This document shows, one piece after another, positions 18,136-25,148 of a stretch of DNA of 64,000 nt (positions within the stretch are counted from its first letter, which is position 1; every line of letters begins with the position of its first letter). Source of the DNA: Pseudomonas putida. Its GTDB lineage: Bacteria; Pseudomonadota; Gammaproteobacteria; Pseudomonadales; Pseudomonadaceae. A program made the position numbers and the translations under genes. The stretch lies in NCBI RefSeq assembly GCF_009883635.2, contig NZ_CP026115.2:5270001-5334000 (forward strand), in the 5' to 3' direction. The notes under the pieces are model-generated. The model did no database searches and was not told where the DNA came from. It saw nothing but the letters and a program-made list of their open reading frames with translations.

Positions 18136-19994
18136 AGTCGTCGAAACTGTGCAAGCCTGCTCCGTTCATGCTCCTGGCGCTGTGCGTGGCCATCGCCGGC
18201 TGCGGCTCCAGCGGGGTGCGCAAGGACAGCGCCGAGCTGATGAAGGAAGGCCAGTACGAAGCCGGTATCGCCCGCCTGGAAGAGGCCCTGCGCGACAGCC
18301 CGCGTGACACCGAGCTGAACATCGCCCTGGCCCATGGCCGCCAGGCAGCGGTGGAAGCGCTGATCAGCCAGGCCGATGCCGACCGCATCCGCCATGACTT
18401 CGCCAGTGCGCGGATGGGCTACGGCCGGGTGCTGACCATCGAGCCGAACAATCGCCGCGCCCAGGAAGGCATCCGCCAACTGGAGCTGATTCGCACCCTC
18501 GACGAACGTGTGGCCCTGGGCCAGGCGGCGTTGCGCCAGGGCGACCTGTTCGGCGCCGAGCGCTACATGCGCGAAGTGCTGCGCCTGGACCCGCAGAACC
18601 AGAAGGGCATCGCCCTGCGCACCGACATCGAGAACGTCCAGGCGCGCACCGCGCAGCCGTTCCCGCAGCTGCGCAGCAAGCTGGAGCGCCCGGTGACCCT
18701 GGAGTTCCGCGATGCGGGCCTGAAGACCATCTTCGAGGTGCTGTCGCAGGTTGCCGGTATCAACTTCATCTTCGACAAGGACCTGCGCCCGGACATGAAG
18801 GCCACCATCTTCGTGCGCGATGTGCGCATCGAAGATGCCGTGGCGCTGCTGCTGGAGCAGAACCAGCTGCGCCAGAAGATCGTCAACGACAACACCTTGC
18901 TGATCTACCCCGATTCGCCGCAGAAGACCAAGGACTACCAGGAACTGGTCATGCGCACCTTCTACCTGACCAGCATCGACGCCAACACCGCGCTGAACAT
19001 GGTCAAGACCATGCTCAAGACCCGTGATGTGTTCGTCGACGAACGCCTCAACACCCTGACCATGCGCGATACCCCCGACGCCGTGCGCATGGCCGAGAAG
19101 CTGCTGCAGTCGCAGGACCAGTCCAACCCCGAAGTGGTGCTGGAAGTGGAAGTGATGGAAGTGGCCACTTCGCGCATCCTCGACCTTGGCCTGCAATGGC
19201 CAAACACCTTCGGCGTGCTCAACAACGACGGCAACCCGGTCAGCGTGCTCGACCAGCTGCGTGGCATCAACTCCAGCCGCATCAGCATCGCGCCAGCGCC
19301 GCAGGCCAAGATCAACGCCCAGGACAAGGACATCAACACCCTGGCCAGCCCGGTGATCCGCGTCAGCAACCGTGAGCAGGCGCGCATCCACATCGGCCAA
19401 CGGGTACCGATCATCAGCGCCACCTCGGTGCCGTCCACCCAGGGCCCGGTGATCACCGAAAGCGTCACCTACCTGGACGTCGGCCTGAAGCTCGAAGTGC
19501 AGCCCACCGTGCACCTGAACAACGAAGTGGCGATCAAGGTGGCGCTGGAAGTCAGTAACGCCACCCCACTGGAAGCCACCCGCCAGGGCACCATCCCGGT
19601 GCAGGTCGATACCCGCAACGCGCAGACCAGCCTGCGCCTGCACGATGGCGAAACCCAGGTGCTGGCCGGCCTGGTGCGCAACGACCACAACGCCGCCGGT
19701 AACAAGATCCCCGGCCTTGGCGACATCCCTGGCCTGGGGCGGCTGTTCGGCAGCAACAAGGACGACATGAGCAAGTCCGAGCTGGTGCTGGCGATCACCC
19801 CGCGCATCGTGCGCAACCTGCCGTACCAGAGCCCGTCGGACATGGAATTCGGCACCGGCACCGAGTCGAGCATGCAGGTGCGCCAGGCGATGCCGCTGCC
19901 ACCGCGTGACGTGCCGGGCGATAGCCATGACAGCGCCCCGGTAGTGCAAAGCCAGGTGGCTACTGTTCCGGTCACCGTGAGCCCACGGCCATGA
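18132..19994 (+). CDS. GspD/MshL-type secretin, lipoprotein with TPR-like N-terminus
   Basis: The 620-residue outer-membrane secretin begins with a lipobox (LCVAIAGC). Residues 30-165 are TPR-like (two or three helix pairs, for example LMKEGQYEAGIARLEEALRD), followed by an N0-type domain (VTLEFRDAGLKTIFEVLSQVAGIN), an N1 domain and the secretin core. The core shows VPIISATSVPS, VTYLDVGLKLEVQPTV and the near-terminal IPGLGDIPGLGRLF. A lipidated secretin with TPR repeats can reach the outer membrane without a separate pilotin, and I see no pilotin gene. It should be the exit pore of this system. Confidence 0.9.
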   Translation: MKSSKLCKPAPFMLLALCVAIAGCGSSGVRKDSAELMKEGQYEAGIARLEEALRDSPRDTELNIALAHGRQAAVEALISQADADRIRHDFASARMGYGRVLTIEPNNRRAQEGIRQLELIRTLDERVALGQAALRQGDLFGAERYMREVLRLDPQNQKGIALRTDIENVQARTAQPFPQLRSKLERPVTLEFRDAGLKTIFEVLSQVAGINFIFDKDLRPDMKATIFVRDVRIEDAVALLLEQNQLRQKIVNDNTLLIYPDSPQKTKDYQELVMRTFYLTSIDANTALNMVKTMLKTRDVFVDERLNTLTMRDTPDAVRMAEKLLQSQDQSNPEVVLEVEVMEVATSRILDLGLQWPNTFGVLNNDGNPVSVLDQLRGINSSRISIAPAPQAKINAQDKDINTLASPVIRVSNREQARIHIGQRVPIISATSVPSTQGPVITESVTYLDVGLKLEVQPTVHLNNEVAIKVALEVSNATPLEATRQGTIPVQVDTRNAQTSLRLHDGETQVLAGLVRNDHNAAGNKIPGLGDIPGLGRLFGSNKDDMSKSELVLAITPRIVRNLPYQSPSDMEFGTGTESSMQVRQAMPLPPRDVPGDSHDSAPVVQSQVATVPVTVSPRP

Positions 19995-20464
19995 AACGCC
20001 GCCAGCAGGGTTTCAGCCTGATCGAAGTGGTGCTGACCCTGGCCCTGCTCGGGATGCTCGCGACCATGGCCGCACCCCTGACCGAAACGGTGGTGCGCCG
20101 TGGCAAGGAGCAGCAGCTGCGCGAGGCGCTGTACCAGATCCGCGACGCCATCGACGCCTACAAGCGCGCCTTCGACGCCGGGTTCATCGAAAAGCGCCTG
20201 GATGCCAGCGGCTACCCGCCAAACCTGCAGGTGCTGGTCGAAGGCGTGCGCGATGTGCGCAGCGCCAAGGGTGCCAAGTTCTACTTCCTGCGGCGCATCC
20301 CGCACGACCCGCTGGTGGCGGCCAAGAACCAGGACGAAGGCGGTTGGGGCTTGCGCGCATACGCCAGCAGCCCAGACAACCCACGCGAAGGCGAAGATGT
20401 CTTCGACGTGTATTCCAAGGCCCGTGGCAAGGGCCTCAACAACATCCCCTACGGGCAATGGTGA
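19991..20464 (+). CDS. Type II pseudopilin, GspG-like (first)
   Basis: The 157-residue protein has a short basic leader and prepilin cleavage site QG|FSLIEVVLTLALLGMLATMAAP, with Glu5 present after cleavage. The soluble domain resembles GspG (YQIRDAIDAYKRAFDAGFIE; RRIPHDPLV; WGLRAYASSPDNP). It overlaps the secretin gene by 4 nt. The prepilin peptidase needed for processing is not encoded in this window. Confidence 0.85.
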   Translation: MKRRQQGFSLIEVVLTLALLGMLATMAAPLTETVVRRGKEQQLREALYQIRDAIDAYKRAFDAGFIEKRLDASGYPPNLQVLVEGVRDVRSAKGAKFYFLRRIPHDPLVAAKNQDEGGWGLRAYASSPDNPREGEDVFDVYSKARGKGLNNIPYGQW

Positions 20465-20469
20465 CGGCC

Positions 20470-20844
20470 ATGAAACGCAGCCGAGGCTTCACCCTGATCG
20501 AACTGCTGGTGGTGATGGCGATCATCGCCACCCTGATGACCATCGCCATGCCGCGCTACTTCAACAGCCTGGACAGCTCCCGCGAGGCCACCTTGCGCCA
20601 GAGCCTGGCGGTGCTGCGCGAAGCCCTGGACCATTACTACGGCGACACCGGCCATTACCCGGACTCGCTGGAGCAATTGGTCGAGCAGCGCTACCTGCGC
20701 AACACCCCGGTCGACCCGATCACCGAACGCAGCGACGCCTGGCAGCTGGTACCACCGCCGGAAGGTGTGGCCGGCGGCGTGGCGGACATCAAGAGCGGTG
20801 CCACAGGGAGGGCGCGTGATGGCAGCCTCTTCGCGGAGTGGTAA
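20470..20844 (+). CDS. Type II pseudopilin, GspG-like (second)
   Basis: The 124-residue protein has a prepilin leader RG|FTLIELLVVMAIIATLMTIA with Glu5 present, and a GspG-like soluble part (LREALDHYYGDTGHYPDSLEQLVEQRYLRNTPVDPITE). I chose ATG 20470; an in-frame ATG at 20458 would overlap the previous gene. It overlaps the next gene by 26 nt. Being short and canonical, it may be the major pseudopilin. Confidence 0.85.
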   Translation: MKRSRGFTLIELLVVMAIIATLMTIAMPRYFNSLDSSREATLRQSLAVLREALDHYYGDTGHYPDSLEQLVEQRYLRNTPVDPITERSDAWQLVPPPEGVAGGVADIKSGATGRARDGSLFAEW

Positions 20845-21346
20845 AGCCAGCGCCGGCTTCACCTACCTGGGCGTGCTGCTGCTGATCGCGGTCAGCAGCG
20901 TGGCCCTGGCCGCCACCGGCACGGTGTGGTCGAGCGTCGCCCAGCGTGAGCACGAGCGCGAGCTGCTGTGGGTGGGAGGCCAGTATGCCCAGGCCCTGCG
21001 CAGCTACTATCGCGCGTCACCAGGCCTGGCCCAGTACCCCAAGGAGCTTGCCGACCTGCTCGAGGACAACCGTTTCCCGGAGGCCAAGCGGCATATCCGC
21101 CGGTTGTACCCGGACCCGATCACCAACAGCGATGACTGGGGCCTGCTGCGCGCCATCGATGGCCGTATTACCGGCGTGCACAGCCGCTCCGATGCCACCC
21201 CGTTCAAGCGCAGTGGCTTCGAAACGCAGTTTTCCGGTTTCGAAGGCCTGGAGCACTACAGCGACTGGCAGTTCGTCGCCGAGCAGGCCTTCAACGAAAG
21301 TGCCGGCGGCGCCCGCACCCATGCCGGCCCGGGAGACACGCCATGA
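20819..21346 (+). CDS. Pseudopilin-like protein lacking Glu5 (GspK-like minor pseudopilin?)
   Basis: The 175-residue protein starts with a longer basic leader and the segment AG|FTYLGVLLLIAVSSVALAATG. After cleavage, position 5 is Gly rather than Glu, as seen in tip pseudopilins that do not need the Glu5 contact. The soluble domain keeps the type II pseudopilin pattern YYRASPGLAQYPKELADLLEDNRFPE...RRLYPDPIT. It overlaps csgE by 4 nt, tying the secretion genes to the curli genes in one transcript. Confidence 0.72.
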   Translation: MAASSRSGKASAGFTYLGVLLLIAVSSVALAATGTVWSSVAQREHERELLWVGGQYAQALRSYYRASPGLAQYPKELADLLEDNRFPEAKRHIRRLYPDPITNSDDWGLLRAIDGRITGVHSRSDATPFKRSGFETQFSGFEGLEHYSDWQFVAEQAFNESAGGARTHAGPGDTP

Positions 21347-21744
21347 AGCGCCTGCACGCCCTGTGCCTGTGCCTGCTGCTGGCAGCCGGGTTGCCAGGCG
21401 CGGCCATGGCCGACGCCGAGGATGAGATGAAGGGTTTCATCGTCGACAACACCATCTCGCACATCGGCCACGACTTTTACTACTACTTCGCCGACCGCCT
21501 GCGCGCCACCAGCCGCCTGGACTTCAACCTGGTGGTGCGCGAGCGCCCGGATGCCCGCTGGGGCAGCCTGGTGACCGTAGAGTTCGACCGTGACGTGCTG
21601 TACCGGCGCTTTCTGCCGCCGAACGTCACCCAATTAAAAGAAGAGGCCGTGATGGCCGCCGACCTGGTCAAGCAGGAAGTCATTCAGCGCAAGCTGCAAC
21701 GTCTGCTGCAGGACACCACTGATCTGGATAGGGATGAGCTATGA
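21343..21744 (+). CDS. csgE: Curli assembly adaptor CsgE
   Basis: The 133-residue secreted protein has a signal peptide ending AMA and the CsgE core (FIVDNTISHIGHDFYYYFADRLR, RPDARWGSLVTVEFD, VYRRFLPP-like VLYRRFLPP). In E. coli, CsgE caps the periplasmic side of the CsgG channel and gives substrate specificity for curlin. Overlaps of 4 nt with both neighbours show tight coupling. Confidence 0.92.
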   Translation: MKRLHALCLCLLLAAGLPGAAMADAEDEMKGFIVDNTISHIGHDFYYYFADRLRATSRLDFNLVVRERPDARWGSLVTVEFDRDVLYRRFLPPNVTQLKEEAVMAADLVKQEVIQRKLQRLLQDTTDLDRDEL

Positions 21745-22154
21745 ACACTTGCATACCCCGTTGCCTTGCGGCTGGCCTGCTGCTCAGTGCCTGCGCCGTC
21801 CACGCCACCGAGCTGGTGTACACCCCGGTCAACCCCGCGTTCGGCGGCAACCCGCTGAACGGCACCTGGCTGCTGAACAACGCCCAGGCGCAGAACGACC
21901 ACGACGATCCCGACCTCAAGGACCGCGCATCCGCCTTCGGCGGCACCTCGGCCCTGGAGCGCTTCAGCAACCAGCTGGAGTCGCGGATGTTGTCGCAGTT
22001 GCTGGACAACATCAGCAATGGCCAGACCGGGAGCATGGCCACCGACGCGTTCCTGATCGATGTCATCGATGACTCGGGTGCCCTGAGCATCAAGGTCACC
22101 GATCGCGCCACGGGAGAAATTTCGATCATTGAGGTCAGTGGCCTGAACCCCTGA
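21741..22154 (+). CDS. csgF: Curli nucleation/assembly factor CsgF
   Basis: The 137-residue secreted protein has a signal peptide ending HA-TELVYTPVNPAFGGNP. The mature N-terminus is the part of CsgF that inserts into the CsgG pore, and the conserved VNPAFGG motif is intact. It should lie at the cell surface and anchor CsgB. Confidence 0.93.
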   Translation: MNTCIPRCLAAGLLLSACAVHATELVYTPVNPAFGGNPLNGTWLLNNAQAQNDHDDPDLKDRASAFGGTSALERFSNQLESRMLSQLLDNISNGQTGSMATDAFLIDVIDDSGALSIKVTDRATGEISIIEVSGLNP

Positions 22155-22188
22155 GAGGGACTGGCCGTTTAGCTGGGGAGAGAACACC

Positions 22189-23031
22189 ATGAAACGTCTG
22201 CTGAGCGCTTTGCTGATCCTCGCCACCTTGGAAGGCTGTGGCCTGCGCCAACCGATGCCGGCCGAACAGGACTCGGAAACCCCGACCCTGACGCCACGCG
22301 CGTCTACCTATTACGACCTGATCAACATGCCACGCCCGAAAGGCCGGTTGATGGCCGTGGTGTATGGCTTCCGCGACCAGACCGGGCAGTACAAGCCGAC
22401 CCCGGCCAGCTCGTTCTCCACCAGTGTCACCCAGGGTGCGGCGAGCATGCTGATGGATGCCCTGAGTGCCAGCGGCTGGTTCGTGGTGCTGGAGCGTGAG
22501 GGCCTGCAGAACCTGCTGACCGAACGCAAGATCATCCGTGCTTCGCAGAAGAAGCCCGACGTACCCGAGAACATCATGAGCGAGCTGCCACCGTTGCAGG
22601 CCGCCAACCTGATGCTCGAAGGCGGCATCATCGCCTACGACACCAACGTGCGCAGCGGCGGCGAGGGCGCCCGTTACCTGGGCATCGACATCTCCCGCGA
22701 GTACCGGGTCGACCAGGTCACGGTCAACCTGCGCGCGGTAGACGTGCGCACCGGGCAGGTGCTGGCCAATGTGATGACCAGCAAGACCATCTACTCGGTA
22801 GGCCGTAGTGCCGGGGTGTTCAAGTTCATCGAGTTCAAGAAGCTGCTTGAGGCTGAAGTGGGCTACACCACCAACGAACCGGCGCAGCTGTGCGTGCTGT
22901 CGGCGATCGAGGCGGCGGTGGGGCACCTGCTGGCCCAGGGGATCGAGCGGCGGTTGTGGCAGGTGGCGGGGGATCCGGGGGAAGGCAAGGCAGAGGTGGA
23001 CAAGTTCCTTAGCCAGAACCAGCAGCAGTGA
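22189..23031 (+). CDS. csgG: Curli secretion channel lipoprotein CsgG
   Basis: The 280-residue protein has a lipobox (ILATLEGC) and the CsgG family core (LMAVVYGFRDQTGQYKP, FSTSVTQGAASMLMDAL, WFVVLEREGLQNLLTERKIIR). It forms the outer-membrane curlin export channel in the known system. It follows csgF after 34 nt. It is the last gene of the operon that starts with the receiver protein; csgA and csgB lie on the opposite strand 2 kb away, and csgD and csgC are absent. Confidence 0.95.
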   Translation: MKRLLSALLILATLEGCGLRQPMPAEQDSETPTLTPRASTYYDLINMPRPKGRLMAVVYGFRDQTGQYKPTPASSFSTSVTQGAASMLMDALSASGWFVVLEREGLQNLLTERKIIRASQKKPDVPENIMSELPPLQAANLMLEGGIIAYDTNVRSGGEGARYLGIDISREYRVDQVTVNLRAVDVRTGQVLANVMTSKTIYSVGRSAGVFKFIEFKKLLEAEVGYTTNEPAQLCVLSAIEAAVGHLLAQGIERRLWQVAGDPGEGKAEVDKFLSQNQQQ

Positions 23032-23071
23032 AGGGTTCTAGAGGGTTCGCCATGAGGTTTTCAGTGCCTGT

Positions 23072-23298
23072 GAGATCGAGCGCCGCCCGCGCGGCGCATC
23101 GCGAGCTCTGCTCGCTCCTACGTTTGTTTCGGGCCAATAACGCCTGTGACGGGGGCGCGCGACCGCCTTGTTGGTACGGCGCGATATCGCGTCATGCGCC
23201 AAAGCGTACGCGCGCGAATCCCACAGAAATCATTGGCCCTAAACAAACGTAGGAGCGAGCAGAGCTCGCGATGCGCCGCGCGGGCGGCGCTCGATCTC
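23072..23298 (+). repeat. Long inverted repeat element, copy A
   Basis: Two arms of about 67 bp (23072-23138 and 23232-23298), beginning GAGATCGAGCGCCGCCCGCG and ending with its complement, flank a 93-bp centre that itself contains GCGATATCGC. Copies at 24835-25058 and 30911-31135 share arms and centre. It has no protein-coding potential of its own and could act as a strong hairpin, a transcription terminator or a MITE-like element. Confidence 0.85.
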
Positions 23299-23399
23299 AG
23301 CCCCACCCAAGCTTGAGAGCCATACACCCCCAGCCATTTCCCCAGCATCGACCGCGTCAGCAGGTGAGGACGTGGAGGCCGGCGAGAGAAGTGTTACTG

Positions 23400-23537
23400 C
23401 ACATGCCCTTCGCTTGAAAGGCTTCCCCGACACCGGTAGTCTTTGCCCGCTGCTGTAAGTCCAGCAGTCGGGTTTGGTAGCCCGCGATCAATCAAGGCGC
23501 ACAAGCGCCCGCTCTGCGATACAGTTGGCGCTTTTTT
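23400..23537 (+). ncRNA. C4-like antisense RNA/attenuator upstream of DUF6124 gene
   Basis: A hairpin (CTGCTG-TAAGTC-CAGCAG around 23451-23467) is followed by GGTTTGGTAG...AATCAAGG (23471-23497) and an intrinsic terminator ending at 23537. The segment 23471-23497 is complementary, with small gaps, to 23598-23620, and it is repeated in part at 23643-23680 overlapping the ribosome-binding site. This is the architecture of phage P1/P4 C4-type antisense RNAs. The 5' end is not visible from sequence; 23400 is a guess. Confidence 0.5.
23503..23537 (+). terminator. Intrinsic terminator within the leader
   Basis: Stem AAGCGCC (23503-23509) pairs with GGCGCTT (23527-23533), followed by a run of T to 23537. 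It would end the upstream RNA before the coding region. Confidence 0.7.
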
Positions 23538-23597
23538 GTGCCCGGCTGTTTCGTTTTATGGCGGCTGTGCGTAGGGCGCCTCCGTGCGCGCCGGTTT

Positions 23598-23683
23598 CCT
23601 TGATTCCCGGTCTACCAACCTGCGTACAGCCGTCACCCTTTCGTTTGGTAGCGATTTGTGGCGGCTCCAGTGAATCAAGGAGC
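23598..23683 (+). promoter_or_regulatory. Switch region sequestering the DUF6124 ribosome-binding site
   Basis: CCTTGATTC (23598-23606) is complementary to GAATCAAGG (23672-23680), which overlaps the Shine-Dalgarno AAGGAG (23678-23683). The same CCTTGATTC can instead pair with AATCAAGG at 23490-23497. Two mutually exclusive pairings are therefore possible, one hiding and one freeing the ribosome-binding site. Confidence 0.5.
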
Positions 23684-23689
23684 GACACA

Positions 23690-24010
23690 ATGACAAAAGG
23701 CTTACCTGATCCTCCCGTGCGCGCCACAACGGCGGCCTCCAGTTTCTCCACCTGTGAATGCAGCCATCCGCCGTTGTTTGCCGTGCGCTCGGGGGTGGAT
23801 TACGAAGATGCGCTGGTGCACCTGTCCACGCTGCTGAAAGGGGCGTTTGCCACCAATCTGAAGGCGCTGGAGCTGGCCAAGGGGACCTGTCGTGATCTGT
23901 TGTTGAGCAATGACCACGGGCTGGATTCGGCCAAGGCGGTGGTGGAGGCGTTGCTGGATGGGGTGGAAAGGCAGCAGTTGGCTGGGCGGAAGATGGTGCC
24001 GGGTATCTGA
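23690..24010 (+). CDS. DUF6124 (DUF3077-type) small protein
   Basis: The 106-residue protein has no signal peptide or membrane segment. It shows the pattern of a Pseudomonas-restricted family: a variable Pro/Thr/Ser-rich start, FAVRSGVDYEDALVHLSTLLKGA, and a helical C-terminus with LDSAKAVVEALLDGVE. The function is unknown. The start at 23690 is fixed by AAGGAG 7 nt upstream. Its expression probably depends on the structured leader immediately upstream. Confidence 0.8.
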   Translation: MTKGLPDPPVRATTAASSFSTCECSHPPLFAVRSGVDYEDALVHLSTLLKGAFATNLKALELAKGTCRDLLLSNDHGLDSAKAVVEALLDGVERQQLAGRKMVPGI

Positions 24011-24031
24011 CGGCTGGCCCTGCGTACAGGG

Positions 24032-24676
24032 TCAACCTGCCTTGCGCAAGGTCAGGTTGATCCGCCGCTCGCCCATTCTGGGATGCAAACCTGGCTTTAT
24101 CGGCAACACCCCATGAAAGCGCAGCCGATCTTCACCTCCCCACACCAGCACATCACCATGGCTCAACGGTATCCGCTGAGTCCTGTCCGACCGCTGCAAC
24201 CCGCCAAACAGAAAAACCGCCGGTAACCCCAGTGAGATCGACACGATCGGCTGGCCGAAGTCCTGCTCGTCGCGGTCCTGGTGCAGGCTCAGGCGGGTGC
24301 CGGGCAGGTAATGGTTGACCAGGCAGGCATCGGGCACGAAACCCTCGAAACCGGCCGCCGCCGCTGCGCGACCCGCCAGCTCAAGCAGTACCTGGGGCAG
24401 GGCGGGCCAGGGTTGGCCGCTGACCGGATCGGTGGGGCTGTAGCGGTAGCCTTTGGCATCACTGACCCAACCCAGCGAACCGCAATTGGTCAACGCCACG
24501 GCCATGTTCAGGCCGCCCGGTGTCTGCATGTGCCGGAACGGCGCGGCGCGCAGCACCGGGCGCAGGGCGTCGAGCACTTGCTCGATGACGACCAGGGCGA
24601 AGCCGGGCAACAGTACGGTGTGGCTGGCCAGGCGTTGTGGCTGGGGGCCGAACAGGTCGAGGTCGGACTGGATCAT
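24032..24676 (-). CDS. alkB: AlkB DNA/RNA oxidative demethylase
   Basis: The 214-residue protein is a 2-oxoglutarate/Fe(II) dioxygenase that repairs 1-methyladenine and 3-methylcytosine. Iron ligands are seen in LSLHQDRDE (HxD) and RFHGVLP, and the 2-oxoglutarate-binding RINLTLR lies at the C-terminus. NHYLPGTRLSLHQD and YSPTDPVSGQPWP are family hallmarks. I chose the Met before IQSDLDLFG because family members start close to LDLF; an upstream in-frame ATG at 24703 is possible. It is convergent with the DUF6124 gene. Confidence 0.93.
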   Translation of the reverse strand: MIQSDLDLFGPQPQRLASHTVLLPGFALVVIEQVLDALRPVLRAAPFRHMQTPGGLNMAVALTNCGSLGWVSDAKGYRYSPTDPVSGQPWPALPQVLLELAGRAAAAAGFEGFVPDACLVNHYLPGTRLSLHQDRDEQDFGQPIVSISLGLPAVFLFGGLQRSDRTQRIPLSHGDVLVWGGEDRLRFHGVLPIKPGLHPRMGERRINLTLRKAG

Positions 24677-24834
24677 GGGGTGCCCCAAAGGGTGTGGGTG
24701 CATTCTAAACCCGCGTGTGCCTCATGACCATTTTTTGGCTCTTCACGCACTATTGGGAAAGTGGCTGCGATTCGCTTGCCGGGAGATTGGATGAGGGCTA
24801 CCAGGTACTTGTCTCGTGTTCTGAGGTGATGCGC

Positions 24835-25058
24835 AGATCGAGCGCCGCCCGCGCGGCGCATCGCGAGCTGCGCTCGCTCCTACGTTTGTTTCTGGCCAGT
24901 AATGCCTGTGACAGGCGCGCGCGACCGCCTTGTTGGTACGACGCGATATCGAACAATGCACCAAAGCGTTCGCGTGCGAATTCCACAGGAAAATTGGCCC
25001 GAAACAAACGTAGGAGCGAGCGCAGCTCGCGATGCGCCGCGCGGGCGGCGCTCGATCT
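24835..25058 (+). repeat. Long inverted repeat element, copy B
   Basis: This has the same arms and the same centre orientation as copy A (23072-23298), with scattered substitutions. The left arm ends near 24900 and the right arm starts near 24993. It sits just beyond the terminator of the curlin operon. Confidence 0.85.
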
Positions 25059-25090
25059 CACCGACGCTAAAAATGCCGTGGCGAACGCTC

Positions 25091-25135
25091 AAAAAAAGGA
25101 ACCGCGACGCCAGGGAGAGGAGACGCCGCGGTTCA
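25091..25135 (-). terminator. Intrinsic terminator of the curlin operon
   Basis: On the minus strand GAACCGCGGCG pairs with CGTCGCGGTTC (one G-T pair) and is followed by seven T residues. It lies 14 nt after the stop of the CsgA-like gene. Confidence 0.85.
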
Positions 25136-25148
25136 AGGGGGGAGCTCG

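Larger units (their letters stand above)
23032..23689. other. Gene-free region after csgG: long inverted repeat and RNA leader
   Basis: These 658 bases contain no convincing protein gene. The first part is a 227-bp long inverted repeat (23072-23298). The rest is a structured leader for the DUF6124 gene (about 23400-23689). Confidence 0.7.
24704..25148. other. Gene-free region between alkB and the curlin gene
   Basis: This 445-base gap holds the second long inverted repeat (24835-25058) and the curlin terminator (25091-25135). I see nothing else in it. Confidence 0.7.

Noticed and set aside
13499..23031. Search for a GspF/PilC platform gene hidden in this operon
   Set aside because: No frame between the ATPase and csgE has the multi-helix GspF pattern; every interval is filled by other assigned genes.
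23720..24010. A plus-strand frame opening far upstream (23474) of the DUF6124 gene
   Set aside because: The upstream part covers the structured leader and terminator; the ribosome-binding site and family start fix the ATG at 23690.
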